A stretch of 64,000 nt of DNA from Ectopseudomonas composti (GCF_001567565.1 NZ_LSSW01000028.1:1-64000); one strand, 5' to 3'. Positions 41,184 to 49,969 are shown, counted from the stretch's first letter. Program-made: numbers and translations. Notes: a model not told the origin generated them from the sequence alone.

Positions 41184-41281
41184 TCGTGATGGCTCTTGTT
41201 CGCGGGGCCGCCTGGGTTACGCGCAGCGTTTATCGCCGCCGACTGGCCATAGCCCGAACATGATCTTGAAGCCGCCGCGCT

Positions 41282-42412
41282 TCAGTGATCGGCCGCAACC
41301 AGGCGGTTGCGGCCCTCGCGTTTGGCGCGGTAGAGCGCACCATCCACGCGCTTGAAGAAGGCGTCGGCGTCGTCATCGTGACGACTGCTGAAGCAGCCGA
41401 CGCCCAGGCTGGTGGTCAGCTCCAGGCGCTGACCGGCCAGCAGCAGTCCTTCGGTTTCCAGCACCTGGCGGAAATGCTCAGCCAGATCCCAGGCCTGGGC
41501 CAGTGTGGTGCCTGGTAGCAGTACGCCGAACTCCTCGCCTCCCAGGCGGAGCAGGGCATCGCCATCGCGGCGAAACACCTTGCGCATCTGCTCGGCGAAG
41601 GCGCTCAGGCACAGGTCACCAGCGGTATGGCCGTGTTCATCGTTGACCTGCTTGAAGAAGTCGATATCCATCAGTACCAGCGCCAGCGGCTCACCCTGGC
41701 GCACAGCATTGGCCACCAGGCTGGGGAACAGGTTGTTGAACTGATAGCGATTGCCCAGTTGGGTCAGGCTATCGGTGCGGCTGAGCAGGTCCAGCTGGCT
41801 TTGCTGCTCCAGCAGCTTCAGCTCCAGATTCAGCGTGGCGCGGTATTCGCGATGATTGCGACCCAGTACCAGAACCAGATAGCCGAGGTAGAAGGTCAGG
41901 GTGATCAGCATTGCGTGCATCTGTTGCCAGTGCAGCGCCATCACTGCCAGGCCTGGCAGATAGAGCAGGGCCAGCGCCAGCAGGGCACGGCCCCGGCGCA
42001 TGGCGAAGTTGAAGGTCATCGCCGTGGCGAAGGCCACCGTGGCCAGGGTGGCGATCATCTGCGAGCCGGTGTAGGCGTCGCTGTATAACGCCAGCGCGTG
42101 GGCCTGGCCCCAGCACAATGAGGTCAGCAGGATCAGGCCCCAGTGGCGGTCGAGCCAACGCTGCAACTGCTCGGGACTGTCGATGCCATCGGGGCGGTGC
42201 AGCAAACGCGCCGCCATCAGGCCGGCGAACAGGATGCTGCCCAGCAGCCCGACGAGCATCAGGCTGCCAGGCTCTGTACTGAAGACCCAGGTCAGCAGCC
42301 AGGCCAGCAGGTAGAAGATGCCTCCCAGGCGGGTGCGGATGCGGGTGTCATCCACTTCTCGCCACAAGGCGAAGGTGTTGGGTTGGCGCGGTACTTCGGC
42401 GTCGGTCATCAT
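41282..42412 (-). CDS. Membrane-bound GGDEF diguanylate cyclase
   Basis: A 376-residue protein with about six membrane helices (about 30-190) and a cytoplasmic GGDEF domain. The active site LGGEEFGVLLP and inhibitory site RDGD are intact, so it should make cyclic-di-GMP and be product-inhibited. Start is uncertain: ATGs at 42412 and 42409, or a GTG at 42427. A GGAGGT site (42439-42444) is 11 bases from the GTG; folding of a small hairpin (42419-42434) would bring it about ten bases from the ATG. Confidence 0.9.
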   Translation of the reverse strand: MMTDAEVPRQPNTFALWREVDDTRIRTRLGGIFYLLAWLLTWVFSTEPGSLMLVGLLGSILFAGLMAARLLHRPDGIDSPEQLQRWLDRHWGLILLTSLCWGQAHALALYSDAYTGSQMIATLATVAFATAMTFNFAMRRGRALLALALLYLPGLAVMALHWQQMHAMLITLTFYLGYLVLVLGRNHREYRATLNLELKLLEQQSQLDLLSRTDSLTQLGNRYQFNNLFPSLVANAVRQGEPLALVLMDIDFFKQVNDEHGHTAGDLCLSAFAEQMRKVFRRDGDALLRLGGEEFGVLLPGTTLAQAWDLAEHFRQVLETEGLLLAGQRLELTTSLGVGCFSSRHDDDADAFFKRVDGALYRAKREGRNRLVAADH

Positions 42413-42418
42413 TTTTCG

Positions 42419-42489
42419 GCCTGCCACCGCAGGCAGCCACCTCCGGGCCCTCGCAGGTGACGTCAGAGCCTTCTCCAGGAGGCTTTTTT
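42419..42489 (-). promoter_or_regulatory. Structured leader of the membrane GGDEF gene
   Basis: Two hairpins lie before the start. GCCTGC/GCAGGC (42419-42434) straddles the possible GTG start, and AGCCT/AGGCT (42467-42484) shows a GGA in its loop on the minus strand. A second GGA is part of the ribosome site GGAGGT. GGA in a loop plus GGA at the ribosome site is the pattern of RsmA/CsrA targets. On the plus strand the second hairpin is followed by six T residues and could act as a terminator in the antisense direction. Confidence 0.35.
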
Positions 42490-42572
42490 GTGATCACAGA
42501 AACAGCATGTTGCGAGCATAGCGTCTTTCGTGAGCGCAAGAGTGTCCATCTGCCAGTATTTACGGCCGCCCG

Positions 42573-43022
42573 TCAGCCGCGGCGAATCAGCCAGATACCG
42601 GCCACGATCAGCAGCAGGCCTGTCACCTTGCCGAAGGTGATGGGGGATTCGCGAAAGCCCGCCCAGCCGAAATGATCGAGGGTGATGGCCATGGCCAGCT
42701 GTCCGGCGATCACCAGCACCATGAACAGCAGCGCGCCCACGCGTGGCCCGGCGAAGGCTGCCGTGGCGATGAAGAAGGCGCCGAGCAGGCCTCCGCTCCA
42801 GTGCCACCAGGTCAGCTCCCGGAGCGCGCCAAGCCCCGGCATCTCGCGTTGGCTCAGGGTCATCAGCAGCAACGCCAGGCTGCCGACGATAAAGGAGATC
42901 AGCGCAGCGGCGAAGACACTGGAAAGGTGACGGGCAAGCTGGCCATTGATACCAGCCTGCAGAGGCAGCACCGCGCCGGCGAGAAAGGGCAGGGCCAGTA
43001 GCCAGCCGCTGACTTGATTCAT
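42573..43022 (-). CDS. DMT family transporter, YdcZ/DUF606 type
   Basis: A 149-residue membrane protein with five predicted helices; the N-terminus (LPFLAGAVLPLQAGINGQLAR) and the segment FIVGSLALLLMT are typical of the small DUF606 branch of the drug/metabolite transporter superfamily. These are half-size and may act as dimers. The substrate is unknown. AGGAG precedes the ATG at 43022 at good spacing. Confidence 0.88.
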   Translation of the reverse strand: MNQVSGWLLALPFLAGAVLPLQAGINGQLARHLSSVFAAALISFIVGSLALLLMTLSQREMPGLGALRELTWWHWSGGLLGAFFIATAAFAGPRVGALLFMVLVIAGQLAMAITLDHFGWAGFRESPITFGKVTGLLLIVAGIWLIRRG

Positions 43023-43283
43023 GGGACGCTCCTAGAGTTACACAAAGGCGCAATTATGCGGCGCGCGCCTTCGGGATGCAGCTCATGCGCATTTGCACGA
43101 GGCTGGGTGCCCGGTCGCTGTGCATTTCCATTGCGCATAATTGGCGACTGCCGCACGTATCTGGAAGCCGACCCGCTCGGACATGCTGTACCCACTTTGC
43201 ATGGTGGCTAAGTGGTATTACTCTTGCGCGCCTGTCTCTGGCTCGTCGCGCCAGGCTCATCTACATAAACAAGGAAGAACACC

Positions 43284-43994
43284 ATGAAAGGAATTCGTGC
43301 CGGTCTGGCGCTTGTATTCATTGCTCTGGCAGCGTTGACTGGTTGTGCAACGCCTCAGCCGCCGGTTGCCATGGACCAAGCTTTCTGGGCTGAGAAGCAG
43401 GATCGCATCGGCATCGCCATTACCGAGATTCCCGCCCCTTCGGTTCAGATGACCGGGCAGCAGGGCCTGCTGGACATCGCAGTCAACAAAGGCATGGCTT
43501 CGGGGCTGACCAAGAAGGTCGAGAGCTGGGACTCCACCAGCCTGTGGGGCTTGCAGCAGAAGGTCGCCGAGCGCCTGCAGGCTCAGGGCTACAGCGTCAA
43601 GCTGTTGGACAAGCCCTATGACTTCAAGGACTTCAAGAAGGCCCAACGCAAGCTGGGGTACGCCGACCTCGACATGACGCCGCTCAAGGCCCAGGAGGGG
43701 ATCGATAAAGTGGTGTTGCTCATGGTTGGCGTTAACGGTACGACGCGCAGCTATTACGGCATGATTCCTACCAGTGACCCGGTTTCCCTGGTAACGATGG
43801 TCACCACCATTGTCGACCTGGATGACAATCGCCTGGTCTACTTCCAGCCCTCGGCTGTGAGCCGTGCCGCGGAAGGCGAATGGGATGAATCGCCTGAATA
43901 CCCCAATCTGACCAACGCGTTCTACAAGGCGCTGGACGAAGTTGAGCAAAAGATCCTGCTGCCTTTCGATGCGCAGCAGCTATCCAGTAACTGA
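43284..43994 (+). CDS. Predicted lipoprotein of unknown function
   Basis: A 236-residue precursor with a lipobox LTGC at Cys21 and Ala22 at +2, which favours outer-membrane sorting. The mature protein is soluble-looking with mixed helices and strands and no motif I recognise. AAGGA precedes the ATG. The next gene starts two bases after the stop and is also a lipoprotein, so they likely form an operon and may act together. Base composition is somewhat less GC-rich than the surroundings. Confidence 0.82.
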   Translation: MKGIRAGLALVFIALAALTGCATPQPPVAMDQAFWAEKQDRIGIAITEIPAPSVQMTGQQGLLDIAVNKGMASGLTKKVESWDSTSLWGLQQKVAERLQAQGYSVKLLDKPYDFKDFKKAQRKLGYADLDMTPLKAQEGIDKVVLLMVGVNGTTRSYYGMIPTSDPVSLVTMVTTIVDLDDNRLVYFQPSAVSRAAEGEWDESPEYPNLTNAFYKALDEVEQKILLPFDAQQLSSN

Positions 43995-43996
43995 TC

Positions 43997-44890
43997 GTGC
44001 GCCCTGGGCTGGTCGGTGCCGCTCTGCTGGGGCTTGCGCTGTCAGGGTGTGCGACTGATCCGAACCTGGCTCCTGTGCGCAGCGATACGCTGGAGGCGCA
44101 GCTGGCGCAGGGCTTTCAGCTGATCATCGAGGCCCCTGACGATGGTTGGTTGAATGCGGATGTCGCGGTCGATGGCGCACGCTTGTCCGAAGCTGGACAG
44201 CAAACCTCCAGGCACCTCAGCAGTACCATGCAGGGAGTGGCCAACTCCGGTACCGGAGGGGGTGGCGCTGCCGTCATGGGAACGGTGATCGGTTCGATGT
44301 TGCTGGCTAACCTGTCGCAATCGGGTGTCGAGCGAGACGCTCGGCTTTCTGCCAGGCGCCAGATCGAGCCGGTCAATCAGGCTCTTGGCGATCATGACTG
44401 GGCAGACTATTACCGAGCGGCCTACAGCCGGGTTTTAGCCGAACAAGGCTATGCGCCGGCCACGACTGCCGACCTCAACCTGCGAATCACTCCGCGCTTG
44501 CGCTTCAGTGAGGGTATGCAGGTGCTGCGTTTGGTCTGCGAGGCACGTGTGACGCACGGTCCGAAAGTCCTGTATGCCGGGCGCATCGAATCGTTTGCCG
44601 AACCCGAGCAATGCGAGGATTGTTCGAGCCGCTGGCTGGAGCAGGGCGCGACCCGCTTGCATGCCGCTGCCAACGCTGGCGTGGGTGACTGCGCCGCGCT
44701 GCTGGCCAGCGACTGGCGCACGAACAGATTCTCCGGGGTTGCCAGCCAGGAGCAGACCCTGCGCTATCAGCTTGGCGCGACGCGGCATGTCGAGCGCGGC
44801 CGCCTGCTTGCACTGGGAGGTACTCGCTCGGTGTTTTTCAGCCTGCGAGGCTGGCTCAAGTCGATGCCGGTGGCTGTCGAGTCGTACTAA
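43997..44890 (+). CDS. Predicted lipoprotein of unknown function
   Basis: A 297-residue precursor starting with GTG; lipobox LSGC at Cys18. A Gly-rich hydrophobic stretch (GTGGGGAAVMGTVIGSMLL, about 86-104) could be a membrane-associated or loop segment, and CEDC adds two further cysteines. No family recognised. The two-base spacing from the preceding lipoprotein gene implies translational coupling. Confidence 0.8.
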   Translation: MRPGLVGAALLGLALSGCATDPNLAPVRSDTLEAQLAQGFQLIIEAPDDGWLNADVAVDGARLSEAGQQTSRHLSSTMQGVANSGTGGGGAAVMGTVIGSMLLANLSQSGVERDARLSARRQIEPVNQALGDHDWADYYRAAYSRVLAEQGYAPATTADLNLRITPRLRFSEGMQVLRLVCEARVTHGPKVLYAGRIESFAEPEQCEDCSSRWLEQGATRLHAAANAGVGDCAALLASDWRTNRFSGVASQEQTLRYQLGATRHVERGRLLALGGTRSVFFSLRGWLKSMPVAVESY

Positions 44891-44922
44891 CGACTGTCAG
44901 TCGGGTCGCCTCGGCGAGCGTC

Positions 44923-45417
44923 CTATGCTGCTGCGTGCAGCGGCTTTTCCATTTGCACCAGTGCAACGCGGCTGCCATCCGGGGCGCGGCGTTCGGCGAT
45001 GCCAACGGTGTGGTAGCCCATGCGCGTGTAGAGCAGTAGGCCGCCGGCGTTGGCGTTGAAGCAGGACACCTTCATCAGCGGCGCCTTGTAGCGCTCGCGA
45101 GCGGTCCGCTCCATCACTTCCACCAGGTATCGCGCCACGCCCTGGCTACGTGCCCAGGGCGCCACCATGAGGTTGCCCAGGGCGCAGAACTCGCCGTGCT
45201 GCCATTGGTAGAAATTGGCGAAGCCGGCGACTTGCCCATCCAGCTCCACTACGGTGCTCTCGCGTCGCTCGGCGATGGCGGCAGCAAGCTGGCCGACGTC
45301 GAGCGGCCAGATGGCCTTGGGGTAGCAGAAGAACAGCTCATCGAGGTTCTGCGGGAAGCCGACCACGTCGCCGAGGTCGGCAGCGGTGGCCGGGCGGTGT
45401 TGCAGGTTTGCGTTCAA
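44923..45417 (-). CDS. GNAT family acetyltransferase
   Basis: A 164-residue acetyltransferase. The acetyl-CoA-binding segment is LMVAPWARSQGVARYLVEVM, and CFNANAGGLLLYTRMGY forms the C-terminal core, similar to small-molecule N-acetyltransferases. The best start is TTG at 45417 with AAGGA nine bases upstream; the reading frame stays open further upstream but into the lipoprotein gene, where it would encode an unrelated Arg/Ser-rich tail. It follows the first DUF4136 lipoprotein gene by 16 bases. Confidence 0.85.
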   Translation of the reverse strand: MNANLQHRPATAADLGDVVGFPQNLDELFFCYPKAIWPLDVGQLAAAIAERRESTVVELDGQVAGFANFYQWQHGEFCALGNLMVAPWARSQGVARYLVEVMERTARERYKAPLMKVSCFNANAGGLLLYTRMGYHTVGIAERRAPDGSRVALVQMEKPLHAAA

Positions 45418-45433
45418 GCCGAGTGGTCCTTGT

Positions 45434-45988
45434 TCAGCGCGGTGGATATTGCGAGAGCACCTGGGTGACGGTTTCGCGGATCGCTCGTTCACGCTCGGCC
45501 GGTGTGGGCGGCTGAGCGCGCATGATCTGTTCACCACTGCCGCGCCACACCAGCTTGCCGTCCTTGGCGTCGTACAGATCGATCTGCAAGGTGGCGACCT
45601 TGTAGTCCACGCGGCGCGTTTCGGTGAAGGCCGGGCCGCCCCAGTAACCGCCCCAATAGCCACCCCAGCCACCGCCGTATTGAGTGGTGATCTGATCCTG
45701 GCGCTCGTCGACGATCAGCACGCTCTGCACTTTCAGGTCGCCCTGGCCGTCGGCTGCCTGGCGCAGGCCGCGCTGTTCGAGTTGTTCGGCGACGGCCTGG
45801 CTGATGCGCGTTTCGGTGATGTCGCTCTTCAGGCGTATGTCGTCTGGTTGGTAGAGCAGCTTGGCGTCCATCCAGCTCCAGCTGCGGTAGGCACCGAAGT
45901 CGCGGCTGGGGTCGAAGTCGCGCTCCAGGCTGACGCTGGCGCAGCCACTCAGGAGCAGCGCCACGATCAGGTAGGACAGGTTACGCAT
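45434..45988 (-). CDS. DUF4136 lipoprotein
   Basis: A 184-residue lipoprotein with lipobox LSGC and a DUF4136 domain, recognised by DFGAYRSWSWMDAKLL and the C-terminal WRGSGEQIM. A Gly/Tyr/Trp-rich insert (GGGWGGYWGGYWGG) lies mid-protein. The function is unknown; family members are outer-membrane-associated. GGAG lies before the ATG. The gene 21 bases upstream is a diverged paralogue. Confidence 0.87.
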   Translation of the reverse strand: MRNLSYLIVALLLSGCASVSLERDFDPSRDFGAYRSWSWMDAKLLYQPDDIRLKSDITETRISQAVAEQLEQRGLRQAADGQGDLKVQSVLIVDERQDQITTQYGGGWGGYWGGYWGGPAFTETRRVDYKVATLQIDLYDAKDGKLVWRGSGEQIMRAQPPTPAERERAIRETVTQVLSQYPPR

Positions 45989-46009
45989 GGTGCTCTCCAA
46001 GGCTTGCGA

Positions 46010-46591
46010 TCAATAGGGTGGGTAGCCGTCCAGTGCGCTGCGGATGGCCGCACGCATGGCGTCGGCCTGTGCCGCCTGGTCCTTGCCGGCCACGGCTTCG
46101 CCGCTACCTGACCAGACCACCTGGCGGTCGCGTGGGTCGATCAGTTCGATGCGCACCACGGCCACTTTCTGTTCGTAGGTGCGCACGATGGGTACGCTGC
46201 CGTAGGCGCCGTAGCTGCGATCCCAGTGGCTGCCGGTGCCGTAGTAGCCGCCGACGTTGTCCTGGTATTGGCGCAAACGGGTTTCCTGGCTGATGCGGGC
46301 GCTGACCAGCACGTCGCCAGGGCCATTGAGTGCAGGGCGCAGGCCGTATTGGTCGAGGCCGGCGCTGACGCTGTCGGCCAGCTGATCAGCGCCTGGTGCG
46401 CGGCCATCGAGCCAGCTCCAGCTGCGGTAACGGCCGTAATCGCGCGGCGCTGCCGGGTAGGCGCTGCGATCGAAGGTCGTCGCCGCCCCCGGCGGTGCAG
46501 CTGGCATCGGCAGGGATTCGGCCTGGTACGGATTCTGGCTCTGGCAGGCGGCTAGCAGCGGCAGGATGAGTATGGCTATGGCGGTGCGCAT
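46010..46591 (-). CDS. DUF4136 lipoprotein, paralogue
   Basis: A 193-residue lipoprotein; lipobox LAAC, then a Pro/Ala-rich spacer and a DUF4136 domain ([25 protein letters not shown]). It shares the YRSWSW and SGSGE motifs with its neighbour, pointing to tandem duplication. The ATG at 46591 is preferred over an in-frame ATG at 46618, since it gives a standard signal peptide. Confidence 0.87.
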   Translation of the reverse strand: MRTAIAILILPLLAACQSQNPYQAESLPMPAAPPGAATTFDRSAYPAAPRDYGRYRSWSWLDGRAPGADQLADSVSAGLDQYGLRPALNGPGDVLVSARISQETRLRQYQDNVGGYYGTGSHWDRSYGAYGSVPIVRTYEQKVAVVRIELIDPRDRQVVWSGSGEAVAGKDQAAQADAMRAAIRSALDGYPPY

Positions 46592-46666
46592 GGTCGTCTC
46601 CTTGGTCGCGCGCGGCATCCCCGATCGCTTCAGGCTACGCTGGCCCGCCGGCTTCGTCCAATGCGC

Positions 46667-47416
46667 TCAGGTCGGCCGGCAGATCCAGTGCAGGTAGCGG
46701 CCCAGGCCGGCGAAGTTTGGGTGGCGACGGTACGCCAGCTCCATTTCCAGCAGGTCGATCAGCTCGGCCTTGGCCTGGAATTCCGGCGGCATGTAGTCGT
46801 GGAATACGCGCACGCCGCTACGGCTTTCGACCTGCCAGTTGGCGGCGAGTTGCGTGTCCAGCTCGTGTGGGTCGAGCGGCTGTTGCGGGGTCAGACTCTG
46901 GCCTTCGCCGGCGAAACGCTCCTTGCGCAGCTTGCGGAAATGCCCCTTGAGCAGGTTGCGGTAGATCAGCGCATCCTTGTTGTAGAAGGCCAGCGACAGC
47001 CAGCCGTCCCTGGCCGTCAACTGATGCAGCACTGGCAGGATCGCTGCCGGCTCGGCCAGCCACTCCAGCACGGCGTGGCATAGCACCAGATCGAAGGGCT
47101 CCGGCAGTTGGCCGAGCAGGTCCTGCCAGGGCGCCTGGATGAAGGTGGCGTGCTGGCCGGCCTCGGCGAAGCGCTGGCGTGCTCCGGCGAGCATGGGTTC
47201 GGCGGGCTCGGCGAGGGTGACCTGATGACCGCGCTGGGCCAGCCACAGGCTCATGTGGCCAAGGCCGGCACCGACATCCAGCACGCGCAGCGGACGATCC
47301 GGCAGCGTTTCAGCCAGGTCGGCCTGCAGCACGGCGAGGCGGATGGCACCCTTGGCGCCGCCGTAGATCTTCTCGGCGAAGCGGGTGGCGAGTTCGTCGA
47401 AGTGGCGGTCGCTCAT
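46667..47416 (-). CDS. cmoM: tRNA 5-carboxymethoxyuridine methyltransferase
   Basis: SAM-dependent enzyme that methylates cmo5U34 in tRNA (formerly SmtA). The 249-residue protein has motif I VLDVGAGLGHMSLWLAQRG, followed by VTLAEPAEPMLAGARQRF and the CHAVLEWLAEP region typical of CmoM. The start MSDRHFDELATRF fits the family; the frame stays open for 83 more codons, but that part overlaps the MazG-like gene and is not real. The ATG overlaps the stop of the upstream gene by four bases. Confidence 0.94.
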   Translation of the reverse strand: MSDRHFDELATRFAEKIYGGAKGAIRLAVLQADLAETLPDRPLRVLDVGAGLGHMSLWLAQRGHQVTLAEPAEPMLAGARQRFAEAGQHATFIQAPWQDLLGQLPEPFDLVLCHAVLEWLAEPAAILPVLHQLTARDGWLSLAFYNKDALIYRNLLKGHFRKLRKERFAGEGQSLTPQQPLDPHELDTQLAANWQVESRSGVRVFHDYMPPEFQAKAELIDLLEMELAYRRHPNFAGLGRYLHWICRPT

Positions 47417-47718
47417 TTGAGGAAGCGCCGTTCGTTGTCGGCGAGTTTGTCGAGCACGACCTGGTTCATGTCGAGGCCCAGCTCGCTGCACAGTTGCAGC
47501 AGATAGAGCACCACGTCGGCCACTTCCTGGCCGGCATGGGTGAGCTGGTCGGCAGGTAGCTGGCGCGACTGCTCTTCGCTCAGCCACTGGAAGATTTCCA
47601 CCAGCTCGGCCATTTCCACGCTGGCGGCCATGGCCAGGTTCTTCGGGCTCTGGTAACGGCGCCAATCGTTGTGATCGCGAATGGCGTGCATGCGGGCGGT
47701 GAGTTCAGCGAGGTTCAT
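47413..47718 (-). CDS. MazG-like nucleotide pyrophosphohydrolase
   Basis: A 101-residue all-alpha NTP pyrophosphatase. The metal-binding motifs are present: SVEMAELVEIFQW (ExxE) and EVADVVLYLLQL (ExxD). Such enzymes remove unwanted dNTPs such as dCTP analogues. The start is ATG at 47718 (MNLAELTARM). Its stop overlaps the cmoM start (ATGA), so the two are coupled. Confidence 0.92.
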   Translation of the reverse strand: MNLAELTARMHAIRDHNDWRRYQSPKNLAMAASVEMAELVEIFQWLSEEQSRQLPADQLTHAGQEVADVVLYLLQLCSELGLDMNQVVLDKLADNERRFLK

Positions 47719-47793
47719 GATGCGGCTCCGTTCGAGCCGCATAGCTTCGACGCGAACGGCGCGCGCTGCAAGCTGCCCGGCGCCTTTATCGCC

Positions 47794-47862
47794 TTGTAGG
47801 AGCGGCTTGAGCGGCGAAATTCATCGCGACTGAAGCGGAATGCCGCCCAGTCGCTCCTACAA
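47794..47862. repeat. REP-like inverted pair (family 3)
   Basis: TTGTAGGAGCG (47794-47804) and CGCTCCTACAA (47852-47862) form the outer arms of a hairpin enclosing GGCTTGAGCGGCGA. This is the common Pseudomonas REP type with GTAGGAGC/GTGGGAG arms. It lies between the MaoC-like gene stop and the MazG-like gene start. Confidence 0.75.
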
Positions 47863-47872
47863 CAGGTGGCGG

Positions 47873-48730
47873 TCAGCTATCCAGCGGCTGCCAGCTACCG
47901 GCCATATGCGGCGTGTCGCCTTTGCCGATCAGGCGGAACTGGCCGCTGGCGCCAGGCTCGCTGGCTTGCAGGGCAAGGTGGGTGGGCAGCAGCACGGGCT
48001 TCTGGAAGCGCACCTGTACTTCGTAGCCGGCTTGCGGCAGGTGAGCGTGCAGAGCCCCCAGGCTGCGCGCCTTGTTCCACAGACCGTGGGCGATTGCCCG
48101 TGGGAAGCCAAACAGGCGTGCGGTCATGGCATGGAGGTGGATCGGGTTGTAGTCGCCGGCCACGCGCGCGTAGCGCCGGCCCGTGTCGGCAGGGGCAGCC
48201 CAGTTGGTCAGTGGTGCCAGCTCAAGGGGCTGCTCTTCGGCCCGCAGCGGCGCCTGGCCTTCGAGATGCAGGGCGCGGCAGAGAATGCGACTGTCACCTT
48301 CCCAGAGCAGGCCGAGTTGATCCTCCAGGCGAGTGATCAGGCTGAACGTGGCGCCCTTGTCGTGGGGTTGCAGGTCGGTGACCTGCACGCTGATCTGAAA
48401 CGGTCCCAGCCCACCCAGTGGGCGCAACACGCGGATACGATTCTCCAGGTGCACCAGGCCCAGCAGCGGGAACGGAAAGCGGCGGTCGGTGAGCAGTTTC
48501 ATCTGCAGGCCGAAGGCGAGCACATGTGGATAGACCGGCGGCAGGTAGGGACTGTCTGCAATGGCGCAGACCTGGCGATAGCGCGCCAGGTGCTTCGGGT
48601 CCACGTCGACACGGCAGCGCAGGCCGATATTGGGCAGCTGGCGGCCAGTCACCTTGCGGCGCAGGGCTGCGCGCAGGAACAGGCCGGGCAGAGCCGGTGG
48701 TGTATCGAGATCGAGCCAGTCGATGGCCAT
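47873..48730 (-). CDS. MaoC-like acyl dehydratase
   Basis: A 285-residue double hot-dog protein. The catalytic hydratase 2 motif is seen near the C-terminus: YARVAGDYNPIHLHAMTARLFGF with AIAHGLW, giving Asp and His of the active site. Likely hydrates trans-2-enoyl-CoA or dehydrates 3-hydroxyacyl-CoA/ACP. With the nearby FabG4-like reductase and FadI-like thiolase it would complete a chain-extension or degradation set. Confidence 0.88.
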   Translation of the reverse strand: MAIDWLDLDTPPALPGLFLRAALRRKVTGRQLPNIGLRCRVDVDPKHLARYRQVCAIADSPYLPPVYPHVLAFGLQMKLLTDRRFPFPLLGLVHLENRIRVLRPLGGLGPFQISVQVTDLQPHDKGATFSLITRLEDQLGLLWEGDSRILCRALHLEGQAPLRAEEQPLELAPLTNWAAPADTGRRYARVAGDYNPIHLHAMTARLFGFPRAIAHGLWNKARSLGALHAHLPQAGYEVQVRFQKPVLLPTHLALQASEPGASGQFRLIGKGDTPHMAGSWQPLDS

Positions 48731-48919
48731 TGGCGAACTCCTTGGCGAATGAATGACAGCAGCTTAACCCTCAGACCCACGCTGGCATTGGCTGTTCTGC
48801 CCAACGTGCGCGCAGCCTAGCCAATCCGTCTGCGACGCGGTTTGCGCGCGATGGCTCGCTGACCCTAAGATGGCGCCGTTCACGAATAACGCTCACTAAT
48901 AAGAAGAACAGCAGGAATC

Positions 48920-49912
48920 ATGCGTGATCTGACCGACGATGTGGCGCTGATGCGCCCGGTAATCGATGCCCTGCGTGCCAGCGGAACCGACCCTGACCGT
49001 GTACTGGTGCGCGTTGGCCTGCCTCCTGGCGGGCTACCGGCTGGTCGCTTTCCCCATGCGGCCCAGGCGGCATTCTGGAAGGCCGCCAGCGAAGAATGCG
49101 GCGAACAACATGTCGGGCTGTACCTGGCTCAGCACCTACCAGCCTTCCATGGCCTGCTGCTGGAATACCTGTTTCTTTCCAGCGAAACCTTTGGCGTCGG
49201 CCTGCGCCATGCACTGCGCTACGTGCGCTTGCTCTCCGACACCCTCAACGCGCGCCTGGACGTGGACGGCGATACCGCCGTGCTGACGCTGGGCGTGGAG
49301 GCCGACACGCCGCGTCATTTCCCGGAGATGCTGGCAGGGGCGGTGATCCGTCTGTTTGCGGCCCTGACCGAAAACGATTTCCGCCCGCGGGAAGTGCGCT
49401 TCATGCATGCCGAGGGCGCACCGGCAGAGCGTTACCTGGCGGTTTACGGTTGCCCGGTGCGCTTCGGCGCCGAGGATTGCGCGCTGCTGTTCGACGCCGC
49501 AGTGCTGGACAAGCCCTCGCGCCACGCCGCCCCCGAATTGCTGCGCATGCACGAGTCGCTGGCGCGGCGGCAGCTGGCGGAAGTGGAGAGGCTGGACCTG
49601 GTGCGCCAGGTGCGAGAGCTGATTGCCGAGCTGCTGGTCGATGGTGGCGCCACGCTGGAGCAGGTGGCGGGGCGTTTGAACATGCCGCCGCGACGTCTGC
49701 GCGAGCGCCTGGCCATGGCCGGCGTGCGCTTCAACGACCTGATCACCGATTACCGCTGCCGCCTGGCCAAGGAACTGCTGCTCAAGACCGACGAGCGCAT
49801 CGAGGTGATCGTCGAGCGCACCGGCTTCTCCGAACCGAGCACTTTCTACCGTGCGTTCAAACGCTGGGTTGGCGAAACGCCGGTGGAGTTTCGCAAGCGC
49901 GGCAAGGGTTGA
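48920..49912 (+). CDS. AraC family regulator
   Basis: A 330-residue regulator with an N-terminal arabinose-binding-type domain (about 10-200) and a C-terminal AraC helix-turn-helix pair; the second is ERTGFSEPSTFYRAFKRWVGETPVEFR. It is similar in layout to the OruR/ArgR-like class of Pseudomonas. It lies between the divergent MaoC-like gene and the FabG4/thiolase genes and may control them. A hairpin follows its stop after nine bases. Confidence 0.92.
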   Translation: MRDLTDDVALMRPVIDALRASGTDPDRVLVRVGLPPGGLPAGRFPHAAQAAFWKAASEECGEQHVGLYLAQHLPAFHGLLLEYLFLSSETFGVGLRHALRYVRLLSDTLNARLDVDGDTAVLTLGVEADTPRHFPEMLAGAVIRLFAALTENDFRPREVRFMHAEGAPAERYLAVYGCPVRFGAEDCALLFDAAVLDKPSRHAAPELLRMHESLARRQLAEVERLDLVRQVRELIAELLVDGGATLEQVAGRLNMPPRRLRERLAMAGVRFNDLITDYRCRLAKELLLKTDERIEVIVERTGFSEPSTFYRAFKRWVGETPVEFRKRGKG

Positions 49913-49920
49913 TGCCATCC

Positions 49921-49969
49921 TGTGGGAGGCGCTTCAGCGGCGACGGTCGCGGCTGAAGCCCCTCCCACA
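49921..49969. repeat. REP-like inverted pair (family 3)
   Basis: TGTGGGAGGCGCTTCAGC (49921-49938) and GCTGAAGCCCCTCCCACA (49952-49969) form a nearly perfect 18-pair hairpin with one mismatch. It starts nine bases after the AraC stop and probably doubles as a transcription barrier between two convergent genes. Confidence 0.85.

Noticed and set aside
45418-45672. N-terminal extension of the GNAT gene at 44923-45417
   Set aside because: It overlaps the DUF4136 lipoprotein gene and is rich in Arg, Ser and Cys; a TTG with a good ribosome site gives a normal GNAT start.
47417-47665. N-terminal extension of cmoM
   Set aside because: Frame is open, but it overlaps the MazG-like gene and encodes Arg/Pro-rich residues; CmoM starts at MSDRHFD.
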